From positions 1 through 9,162 of the forward strand of contig JADZCW010000242.1 of the NCBI GenBank assembly GCA_020851395.1: a DNA stretch of 9,162 nt. Direction: 5' to 3'. How positions within the stretch are numbered: the stretch's first letter is position 1; each line of letters opens with the position of its first letter. The notes below the pieces were generated by a model. It made no database searches, was not told the origin of the DNA, and saw nothing but the letters and a program-made list of their open reading frames with translations. The position numbers and the translations under genes were made by a program. Source of the DNA: Phycisphaeraceae bacterium (GTDB lineage Bacteria; Planctomycetota; Phycisphaerae; Phycisphaerales; Phycisphaeraceae). Shown here piece by piece: positions 1-5,771 of the stretch.

Positions 1-508
1 CGACGACCAGCACGACGAGGTGCTCAATCAGCTGCGCACCTGCCGGCTGTGGAATCACCCCGACGACCGGGTCAAGATCGTCTACCACCCGGACTTCATC
101 ACCACGACCAGCCCACTGCTGGGCATGGAATACGACCACTTCGTCCGCGGCTGTCACCTCGGCGTGTTCCCCTCCTACTACGAGCCGTGGGGTTACACGC
201 CGTTGGAGTCGATCGCCCTGGGCGTGCCGGCGATCACCAGCGACCTGTCGGGCTTCGGGTCGTACCTGATCCAGCTCCTGCCCGATCACGAGGAGAAAGG
301 GCTCTACGTGGTGCACCGGCGGTACGCCGACTTCTACCAGGCGGCCGACGAGATGGCCGACCGCATGTTCAAGTTCACCCAGCTCAACCGCCGCGAGCGG
401 ATTGCCCTGCGGAACAACGTCGAGTCATTCAGCGAACACTTCGACTGGCACAACCTCGGCCGGCGCTATCACGAGGCGCACAACCTGGCCATCGACCGGA
501 TCGACTGA
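1..508 (+). CDS. GT3-family glycogen synthase, C-terminal fragment (5' end outside window)
   Basis: Transfers glucose from a nucleotide sugar (UDP-glucose in the eukaryotic enzymes) to the growing alpha-1,4-glucan; cytosolic. The reading frame is already open at base 2 and ends with TGA at 506-508, so only about the last 168 residues are present. The fragment contains the GT3 signature FVRGCHLGVFPSYYEPWGYT followed by PLE, which supplies the E-x7-E catalytic pair, then SDLSGFGSYL. Near the end is an arginine-rich stretch, NRRERIALRNN (386-418), followed by FDWHNLGRRY. It corresponds to the helix carrying the glucose-6-phosphate-responsive arginine cluster in yeast and animal glycogen synthases. 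This is the animal/fungal glycogen synthase family, not the GT5 GlgA usual in bacteria; bacterial GT3 members are known but less common. The protein stops soon after the arginine helix and lacks the long phosphorylated tail of animal enzymes. The family call is very secure; the donor sugar is inferred. Confidence 0.93.
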   Translation, partial: DDQHDEVLNQLRTCRLWNHPDDRVKIVYHPDFITTTSPLLGMEYDHFVRGCHLGVFPSYYEPWGYTPLESIALGVPAITSDLSGFGSYLIQLLPDHEEKGLYVVHRRYADFYQAADEMADRMFKFTQLNRRERIALRNNVESFSEHFDWHNLGRRYHEAHNLAIDRID

Positions 509-522
509 TTGAACCTGGACTT

Positions 523-575
523 GCCGCTCGGAGCGCGGCGGACCATGCCCGGCTGGGCAGGCCCCGGCCGGGGGC
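523..575 (+). terminator. Three tandem GC-rich hairpins after the glycogen synthase stop
   Basis: Three short perfect stems lie within about 50 bases of the stop codon: gccgc/gcggc (523-527 with 535-539), tgccc/gggca (546-550 with 555-559) and gcccc/ggggc (561-565 with 571-575). None is followed by a T tract, so a classical intrinsic terminator is not supported. They could slow polymerase, protect the 3' end or assist factor-dependent termination. The position right after a stop is the main argument. Confidence 0.35.
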
Positions 576-600
576 ACATGACCCGCAGGCCTCCGATACC

Positions 601-659
601 CGTCAGACGACCTATTCATGCCCGAATGAAGACAATTGGCGTCACGGGAATGTCTGACG
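601..659. repeat. 8-bp inverted repeat enclosing a small hairpin, upstream of the thioredoxin-fold gene
   Basis: cgtcagac at 601-608 is exactly matched by gtctgacg at 652-659, with one more possible G-T pair inside. The 43-base interior holds a second stem, ttcat/atgaa (615-619 with 626-630, six-base loop). A third stem, cctgtc/gacagg (663-668 with 679-684), follows directly. The whole sits 80-140 bases ahead of the ATG at 742. It may be an operator with two half sites or part of a folded 5' leader. It matches no riboswitch that I recognise. Confidence 0.4.
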
Positions 660-741
660 TAGCCTGTCTATGCTTGTCGACAGGGCGCCGGCGCGTGGGC
701 CGGGGCCGCCTGCTTTCCTGTATCGGTTTGTGAGGTTGATC

Positions 742-2013
742 ATGAAACTCTCTTCCCGCCGTGCGGTGGCGCTGACCGCGCTGACGCTGATGACCCTGCT
801 CGCCGCCTCGACTTGCTGGGCCCGGCCGGCGGTCTTCGCCGACCTGGACCTGGCCGCCGCCAGGGCCGCGGTCAAGCCCGATCAGTACCTGATCGTCGAC
901 GTCGGCGCCACCTGGTGCGCGCCCTGCAAGATCATGGACCAGACCACGTGGGTGGACCCCGGGGTTGTCTCATGGATCAAGGCCCACGGCCTGGCGATCC
1001 AGATCATGAGCGACCTGACGCCGCAGCCGGCCGACGAGCTGGGCGTGGAGATGTTCCCCACGCTGGTGATCTTCAAGAACGGCCAGGAGATCGACCGGGC
1101 GGCGGGCTACCTGTCGCCCCAGGCCATGCTCGAATGGCTCGAGGGCATCGGCCAGGGCAAGACGATGCTCACACGCCTGCGCGAACGGGCCGGCATCGAC
1201 GGCCCGGGCCCGATCGACATCTCCGCCCGCATCAGCTACGCCCAGGCCCTGCTCGATCATCGGCAGATTGACCAGGGCGTCAGCGAATTGATCTGGCTCT
1301 GGCGCAACGTCGAACCTGGGACCGACCTGCGCATGACCCCCCTGCCGATGCTCACGCAGATGGTGGTCGAGTCGCACCCCCAGAACGTCGGGGCTTTCAC
1401 CAAGCTCCGTGACGAACTGACCGCCCAGACCGAAGCCCCCACGGCCGATCCCGCGACGCTGAACCGATGGGCCTTGCTGACCGCGGTGCTCGGGAACGAT
1501 GATCTCATCCTCGCCTGGCACAAGAAGCACGCGGCCGACGCGTCGCCCGAGCAGCTCAAGGAGATGCTGCCCTGGGTCGAGTTGGCGATGGCCTTTGCGA
1601 ACCGCTGGGCGGAGCTCGGCCGGCTGTACCCCGATCCCCTGGCCGTGGTCGCTGAACGTCAGGCCGAGCTCAAGAACGACCTGGACGAGCAACTCAAGTC
1701 GGCCGCCCCTGGCCAGGTCGAGGAGATCCGCCGCGACGTCCTTCAGAAGTTCTACCAGCGACTGGCTTTTCTTTACGCCGGACTGCTGGCGGCCGATCGG
1801 GACGACGCGGCCAATACCCTGGCCGATCGCACGGCCAAGATGGACGAGCCCGTGATCGCCCGCGTGCTGTGCGTCCAGGCCGCGCTGCGGGCGGGCCATG
1901 CCCGGCCCGAGCATCGGCAGTGGCTCGAAGAGGCCGGCAAGAGCGGCGTCCCCCAGAACGTCGTCATTGCCCTGAAGGCTCAGGTGGACCAGGCGCTGAC
2001 CGGCAAGCCCTGA
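742..2013 (+). CDS. Exported thioredoxin-fold protein with long helical C-terminal region
   Basis: Predicted 423-residue thiol-disulfide or thioredoxin-like protein outside the cytoplasm. The start at ATG 742 is preferred because GTGAGG at 730-735 lies six bases upstream and because the first residues form a signal peptide: MKLSSRR, a hydrophobic stretch to about residue 23, and a plausible signal peptidase I site after Cys-Trp-Ala27. An in-frame ATG at 670 lacks a ribosome site and would bury the signal. The thioredoxin domain spans about residues 33-145: WCAPCK at 58-63 gives the redox pair Cys59/Cys62, and FPT with the expected cis-proline at 106 comes before a beta-strand and GYLSPQAMLEWLEG. 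Residues about 155-423 are almost entirely amphipathic helix with alternating Ala/Leu spacing, resembling degenerate TPR-like repeats, though no clean repeat unit could be assigned. Cys25 precedes the putative cleavage site, but the sequence before it is a poor lipobox. No redox partner such as a DsbD-type reductase is in the window. Confidence 0.85.
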   Translation: MKLSSRRAVALTALTLMTLLAASTCWARPAVFADLDLAAARAAVKPDQYLIVDVGATWCAPCKIMDQTTWVDPGVVSWIKAHGLAIQIMSDLTPQPADELGVEMFPTLVIFKNGQEIDRAAGYLSPQAMLEWLEGIGQGKTMLTRLRERAGIDGPGPIDISARISYAQALLDHRQIDQGVSELIWLWRNVEPGTDLRMTPLPMLTQMVVESHPQNVGAFTKLRDELTAQTEAPTADPATLNRWALLTAVLGNDDLILAWHKKHAADASPEQLKEMLPWVELAMAFANRWAELGRLYPDPLAVVAERQAELKNDLDEQLKSAAPGQVEEIRRDVLQKFYQRLAFLYAGLLAADRDDAANTLADRTAKMDEPVIARVLCVQAALRAGHARPEHRQWLEEAGKSGVPQNVVIALKAQVDQALTGKP

Positions 2014-2037
2014 CCCCCCCTACCCATGCAACAATTC

Positions 2038-2070
2038 TCGGCGCCGACCGCGACGTCGCGTTGGTCAGGG
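2038..2070. terminator. Hairpin between convergent thioredoxin-fold and yggS genes
   Basis: The 76-bp gap between convergent stops contains gacc/ggtc (2046-2049 with 2063-2066) enclosing a 12-bp perfect palindrome, cgcgacgtcgcg (2049-2060). The resulting stem is GC-rich and bidirectional, which would suit a shared terminator. There is no T tract on either side, so the call is weak. Confidence 0.3.
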
Positions 2071-2089
2071 CCGATCGCCCGTTTGTCTC

Positions 2090-3022
2090 TCAGTCCTGAT
2101 CCGTGAACAGCGCCGTGCCGATCCGGACGACGTTGGCCCCCTCCTCGATGGCCACCTCGAAGTCGCCGCTCATCCCCATCGACAACAGGTCGAACCCCAG
2201 CCGGCGCGGCGTGGTCGCCTCGGCCGGCAGACGGAACGTGCCCCCGCCGGGGCCCGGGAAGTTGAGCAATCGCTCGGGCTCCGCGGGGGCGGACGGCTCA
2301 CCGTCGCCCATGCCCGCCAGGCGGGCTCGAATGGCCTCGAACAGCTCCGCCGCTCGGGCGAAGACCGGCCGGGCATCCTCCGGATCATCGCTGTAGGGCG
2401 CCATCGTCATCAGCCCCCGCAGCCGAAGGGCCGGCATCTCGGCGATCCGCTCGGACAGCGCCATCGCCTCGGGCGCGGGCACGCCGGCCTTGCTCGCCTC
2501 GCCGCTGACGTTGACCTGCATCAGCACGTCCTGCCGGCGGCGATGTTCGGCTGGGCCCTGCTCGGCGCCCTCGCCCCAGAGCTTCTGTGCCTCGTCGCTG
2601 AGGCACTCGGCCAGGCGCAGGCTGTCGACGCTGTGGACCAGTTGCGGCACGCCGAGAAGCGAGCGCACCTTGTTGCGCTGCAGTCGCCCGATCATGTGCC
2701 ATCGCACCCCGCAGGCCAGCCCCCCCCCGACGACGAACATGCCCGTCGGCCCCGTCCCGCCGGTCAACGGCGCGTCGTCGAGCGGGTAGCCCTGCTCCGT
2801 TATCCACCGGGCGCGCTCGATCAGGGCCTGCGTGCGGTTCTCCGCAAGGTCGCGCTGGCCGAGCTCAGCCAGCCAGCGCACCTGCTCGGGTGTGGCGGAC
2901 TTGGTCACGGCCACGAGCGTGACGTCCCAGGGCTTGCGGCCGGCGCGCTCCGCGGCCCGGCCGATGCGTTCGGTCACCCGCTCGTAGGCGTCACTGAGCG
3001 CTTGCTGGGCGTGTTTGGACAT
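2090..3022 (-). CDS. yggS: YggS/PLPBP-family pyridoxal phosphate homeostasis protein
   Basis: A fold-type III, single-domain PLP-binding protein thought to buffer free pyridoxal phosphate and to affect amino/keto acid balance; no catalytic activity is established for the family. The PLP lysine is Lys41 in LVAVTKS. Other family landmarks are AEN (60-62, usually GEN), WHMIGRLQRNK (108-118), VNVSGEASKAG, GLMTMAP, LLSMGMSGDFEVAI (279-292) and VRIGTALF (299-306). At 310 residues it is much longer than the usual 220-240. The extra length is in two Gly/Pro-rich insertions, at about residues 76-105 just before WHxIG and about 238-273 before LSMGMS; both fall between conserved elements and leave all landmarks intact. 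The start follows from the conserved N-terminal helix, although no good Shine-Dalgarno precedes it. It is divergent from the GNAT-hydrolase gene across 152 bp and convergent with the thioredoxin-fold gene. Confidence 0.93.
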   Translation of the reverse strand: MSKHAQQALSDAYERVTERIGRAAERAGRKPWDVTLVAVTKSATPEQVRWLAELGQRDLAENRTQALIERARWITEQGYPLDDAPLTGGTGPTGMFVVGGGLACGVRWHMIGRLQRNKVRSLLGVPQLVHSVDSLRLAECLSDEAQKLWGEGAEQGPAEHRRRQDVLMQVNVSGEASKAGVPAPEAMALSERIAEMPALRLRGLMTMAPYSDDPEDARPVFARAAELFEAIRARLAGMGDGEPSAPAEPERLLNFPGPGGGTFRLPAEATTPRRLGFDLLSMGMSGDFEVAIEEGANVVRIGTALFTDQD

Positions 3023-3101
3023 GCCGATGAGCTTAGCGCACGCTCAGCCGGACGCAACCCCCGCAAGGGTCGGATTCGCCGCAACTGCTGATCCGCTGAG
3101 C

Positions 3102-3130
3102 TTGTACGCGTCCTGATCATAACGGACAAT
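3102..3130 (+). promoter_or_regulatory. Possible weak promoter for the GNAT-hydrolase gene
   Basis: TTGTAC (3102-3107), a 17-base spacer and GACAAT (3125-3130) have the spacing of a housekeeping promoter, ending 44 bases before the ATG at 3175. The matches are modest (3 of 6 and 4 of 6). The stretch 3097-3145 is less GC-rich than its surroundings. The divergent yggS promoter must also lie in this 152-bp gap, but I cannot place it. Confidence 0.3.
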
Positions 3131-3174
3131 GAGACGCTTATTCACCCGCGAGGCGGGAGAAAGGTCGGTGTGCC

Positions 3175-4833
3175 ATGGGATCGAGTGCCACATCCGCCTC
3201 GTTGCGGATGTCGCGGGAGGACATGTTCTCCGTCCGGACCGTCGGCCTGCCGGCGACCTATACCCTGCGCGCGTTTCGGCCGGGAGACGAGGTCGTCTGG
3301 AAACGGCTCTGTGAAGCCGCGGAGGCGGAGGGGGCCGCCGCGTCGGCGGCGTGCGTGTACCCCTTCGACGCGGACACGGCGGCCTCGGCGAGGCGGGTGC
3401 TGTTTCTGTGCGACGAACAGGGCGTCGAGATCGCGTGCGTCGGCTGCTGGTTCGATCAGAACCATCACGGCAAGCCGCACGGCTCGATCCGCTGGCTGGC
3501 CGTCGCGCGCAGCCACCAGGGCCGCAAGCTCGGCGCCCCCCTGCTCTCGGCCGGCTGTCAGCTCATCAAGGAAATGGGCTACCCCCACGTCGTGGCCGAA
3601 GTCGACCCCGATCGACGAGCAGCCATCGCGCTGCTGCTGTCCTTCGGCTTTGTGCCCGACGCCGCTGACATTGAACAAGACCAGGCCTGGCAGACCATCC
3701 TCAAGGACATGAATCGACCACTCCGGATCATCAAGCGGTACGAACCGAGGCCCTGGCCGGACGATTTCTCCCCCTCCTTCGTCCATCACAAGCTCATCCG
3801 CCGGCGCAAACCCCGCCTGTCCTATGACGGCGGCGACATCGCTGCCTGGCGGCGAAAACTGCGCCGCAGAGTCGCCGAGCTGACCGGGTATGACCGGATG
3901 CCCACCAAGCGCCCGCCTCTGCGTGTCCGCAGCCTCTGGGAGCGTGAGCACCCGCTGGGCACGATCCAGAAGCTGGTGATGACCTGCGAGGAAGGCTCGG
4001 ACATGCCCGCCTACCTCTGCCTGCCCCGCAACGCCAAACCGCCCTACACCCCCTTCATCTGCATGCAGGGCCACTCCACCGGCTCGCACAACTCCATCGC
4101 CCTGGACCTGCGGGCCAACACCCAGCCGATCCACGTGCCCGGCGACCGCGACTTCGGCCTCGGCGCCATGCGACGCGGCGTTGCGGCCCTGTGCGTCGAG
4201 CAACGTGCCTTCGGCGAGCGGGCTGAGCTGCTCCAGAGACAGCGTTTCCCGCACAACGCCTGCCACGACGCGGCCATGCGGGCGATGATGCTCGGCCGCA
4301 CGCTACTGGCCGAACGAACCTACGACGTCGACCGGGCCATCGACTACCTCGCCACACGATCGGACATGGACATGAGCAGGCTCGGCGTGATGGGCAACTC
4401 CGGAGGCGGAATGGTCAGCGTCTACGCCGCGGCCCTGCTCGACCGCGTGCGCGCGGCCATGCCCTCGTGCGGGTTCTGCACCTTCGTCGACTCGATCCTG
4501 TCGATCTACCACTGCGCGGACAACTACGTCCCGGGCCTCTACCTCGAGGCGGAGATGGGCGACGTTCTGGGCCTGTTCGCCCCGCGACCCCTGGCTGTTG
4601 TCGCCGGCCGGCACGACCCGATCTTCCCTTTGCGCGGCGTGCAGGCGGCCTTCAAGAAGGTCAAGGCGATCTACCGCGCGGCCGGGGCGCCGAGCAACTG
4701 CCGGCTGGTCATCGGCGACGGCGCACACCGGTTCTATGCCGACGACGCCTGGCCCGTGATGTTGGACCTGCTCGACCAACCGGCCAAGTCGACCAAGAAG
4801 CACAACAAATCGCGATCGCGCGCCTCGGCGTGA
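3175..4833 (+). CDS. GNAT acetyltransferase domain fused to alpha/beta hydrolase (acetylxylan-esterase-like)
   Basis: A predicted 552-residue cytosolic bifunctional protein. Residues about 25-178 look like a GNAT N-acyltransferase: an opening YTLRAFRPGDEVVWKRLC, the acyl-CoA loop IRWLAVARSHQGRKLGAPLL (105-124) and the C-terminal AALLLSFGF-type ending (here AIALLLSFGFVPD). In the loop, Gly116 and Gly120 are kept, but the middle glycine of the usual RGKGIG pattern is Lys118. Residues about 179-552 form an alpha/beta hydrolase: the oxyanion-side QGHSTGSHNS, the family block EQRAFGER, the nucleophile elbow GNSGGG with Ser409, APRPLAVVAGRHDP with Asp481, and GDGAHRF with His518. This arrangement resembles the large dienelactone-hydrolase/acetylxylan-esterase group (Abhydrolase_7-like), but no secretion signal is present. 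ATG 3175 is preferred because AAAGG ends ten bases upstream; ATGs at 3208 and 3223 are less well placed. An internal ATG at 3709 lies almost at the domain junction and could allow a separate hydrolase. Neither substrate can be told from the sequence. The hydrolase call is stronger than the GNAT call. Confidence 0.85.
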   Translation: MGSSATSASLRMSREDMFSVRTVGLPATYTLRAFRPGDEVVWKRLCEAAEAEGAAASAACVYPFDADTAASARRVLFLCDEQGVEIACVGCWFDQNHHGKPHGSIRWLAVARSHQGRKLGAPLLSAGCQLIKEMGYPHVVAEVDPDRRAAIALLLSFGFVPDAADIEQDQAWQTILKDMNRPLRIIKRYEPRPWPDDFSPSFVHHKLIRRRKPRLSYDGGDIAAWRRKLRRRVAELTGYDRMPTKRPPLRVRSLWEREHPLGTIQKLVMTCEEGSDMPAYLCLPRNAKPPYTPFICMQGHSTGSHNSIALDLRANTQPIHVPGDRDFGLGAMRRGVAALCVEQRAFGERAELLQRQRFPHNACHDAAMRAMMLGRTLLAERTYDVDRAIDYLATRSDMDMSRLGVMGNSGGGMVSVYAAALLDRVRAAMPSCGFCTFVDSILSIYHCADNYVPGLYLEAEMGDVLGLFAPRPLAVVAGRHDPIFPLRGVQAAFKKVKAIYRAAGAPSNCRLVIGDGAHRFYADDAWPVMLDLLDQPAKSTKKHNKSRSRASA

Positions 4834-4834
4834 T

Positions 4835-5518
4835 TTACCCGGCCTTGCGCTTGAGCGCCTCGACGGGCTCGGCCGCCTTCTCGTTCTCAAGTGCCTCGAC
4901 GCCCAGCACGGCCACGGGCGACAGCGTCTGCGCCTTGGCCCGCACGTGCTTGCGCCAGTGATAGATCCCATACACCACGACGAGCAGCCCCACCCCCAGG
5001 ACCAGCACCACCTGTGAGTCGTGCACCCAGTCGCGCACCGTGTCGAGGTTGCTGCCGAAGAAGTAGCCGAGCATCACCAGGAGCGGCACGCTGACCATCG
5101 CAGCCCCGCCGTCGAACACCAGCATCTTCCAGAGGGGGATCCGGCAGGCCCCGGCCGAGAAGAACACGGCCGTGCGAACCCCCGGCAGAAAACGGGCGAT
5201 CAGCAGCGTCTTGCCGCCGTGCTTCTCGAAGGCCCGGTCGGCCTTCTGCAGATGAGCCTCGTCAAGGAAACGCCTGAACATCGGCATCTTCGGCACGTGT
5301 CGCCCGAACCGCCGGCCCAGGTAATAGATCATCAGGTCCGCCCCCACCACCGCCGCGAAGACCAGCGGCAGCATCAGCTCCAGCGACGCCACGCCCTGAG
5401 CGCACAGCGCCCCGGCGATCAGCAGCGGCAGGTCCTCCGGCAGCGGCACCCCAAGCCCGCTGATCAGCAGCACCAGCAAGATGCCCGCGTAGGAGAAATG
5501 GGTCAGGAACTGTTCCAT
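4835..5518 (-). CDS. DedA-family integral membrane protein
   Basis: Predicted 227-residue inner-membrane protein of the DedA/VTT (SNARE-associated) family. Members act in membrane homeostasis, and some translocate undecaprenyl phosphate or phosphatidylethanolamine; the substrate here is unknown. Family features in order are: VPLPEDLPL with an acidic residue at Glu28 in the first re-entrant region, the GADLMIYYLGRRFG block (59-72) with Asp61, and KTLLIARFLPGVRTAVFFSAG (103-123) with Arg109 and Arg115, the conserved re-entrant arginines. Hydrophobic segments lie at about 10-40, 46-70, 135-160 and 167-190. A soluble basic/acidic tail of about 35 residues follows (from HWRKHVRAKA). The gene reads toward the GNAT-hydrolase gene and the two stops are one base apart, leaving no room for separate terminators. 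Upstream is the structured 253-bp gap after the cca-type gene on the same strand. The ribosome site is weak (GGGGTAG, about nine bases ahead). Confidence 0.92.
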   Translation of the reverse strand: MEQFLTHFSYAGILLVLLISGLGVPLPEDLPLLIAGALCAQGVASLELMLPLVFAAVVGADLMIYYLGRRFGRHVPKMPMFRRFLDEAHLQKADRAFEKHGGKTLLIARFLPGVRTAVFFSAGACRIPLWKMLVFDGGAAMVSVPLLVMLGYFFGSNLDTVRDWVHDSQVVLVLGVGLLVVVYGIYHWRKHVRAKAQTLSPVAVLGVEALENEKAAEPVEALKRKAG

Positions 5519-5596
5519 GGATACGCGCTACCCCGGAATCTCCCTGCGCCCGACAAGCCTTCGGAGGACAGGTGTGGTTCCACCGCAAACCCCTCG

Positions 5597-5630
5597 CCCT
5601 TGGCTCCAGGAAACCCAGGAGCCGCAAGGG
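5597..5630 (-). repeat. Strong interrupted hairpin in cca-dedA gap
   Basis: ccctt plus ggctcc (5597-5607) pair with ggagcc (5618-5623) and aaggg (5626-5630). Eleven pairs form with one two-base bulge (5624-5625), and two further G-C pairs cap a four-base loop (5610-5613 region). This is the most stable-looking hairpin in the gap. Confidence 0.55.
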
Positions 5631-5653
5631 GTCGGTCCCTGCCCGTGGCGGCT

Positions 5654-5685
5654 TTGGCCGGATTGCTCTGGGATCGACCGGCCAA
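5654..5685 (-). repeat. 8-bp perfect inverted repeat in cca-dedA gap
   Basis: ttggccgg at 5654-5661 is matched exactly by ccggccaa at 5678-5685 across a 16-base interior. It lies about 140-165 bases ahead of the dedA start on the minus strand. Confidence 0.55.
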
Positions 5686-5771
5686 CCATTGTATCGGCTA
5701 CGGCAGCCAAAGGTTCAGCCCACAGGGCCTGGTTTCGGTCGTATCTCCTGTAACACCGGACGGTGGCAAAG

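Larger units (their letters stand above)
5519..5771 (-). promoter_or_regulatory. Hairpin-rich intergenic region / possible dedA leader RNA
   Basis: The 253 bp between two same-strand genes contain no credible coding frame but at least five inverted repeats: gtgg/ccac (5574-5583), an 11-bp interrupted stem (5597-5630), ttggccgg/ccggccaa (5654-5685), gccc/gggc (5718-5728) and caccg/cggtg (5754-5765, seven bases past the upstream stop). On the minus strand this would be the 3' end of the nucleotidyltransferase message and the 5' leader of dedA. No T tract follows any stem, so simple intrinsic termination is not evident. The pattern fits a structured leader, a processing element or a small RNA. 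I do not recognise a known riboswitch class. Confidence 0.4.

Noticed and set aside
509..733. A 74-codon frame starting right after the glycogen synthase stop.
   Set aside because: No ribosome site, no conserved motif, and it lies over tandem hairpins and inverted repeats.
970..1914. A 314-codon open frame on the minus strand opposite the thioredoxin-fold gene.
   Set aside because: The plus strand has a signal peptide, CAPC and cis-proline, while the opposite frame shows only composition bias.
3142..4266. A 374-codon open frame on the minus strand opposite the GNAT-hydrolase gene.
   Set aside because: The plus strand has clear domain motifs and catalytic residues throughout. The opposite frame has Arg/Gly/Ala-rich composition with no recognisable motif, as expected of a shadow in GC-rich DNA.
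4811..4820. 10-bp palindrome cgcgatcgcg containing the cyanobacterial HIP1-like octamer GCGATCGC.
   Set aside because: It is a single copy within coding sequence; GATC-centred palindromes are common by chance at this GC content and nothing else suggests a cyanobacterium.
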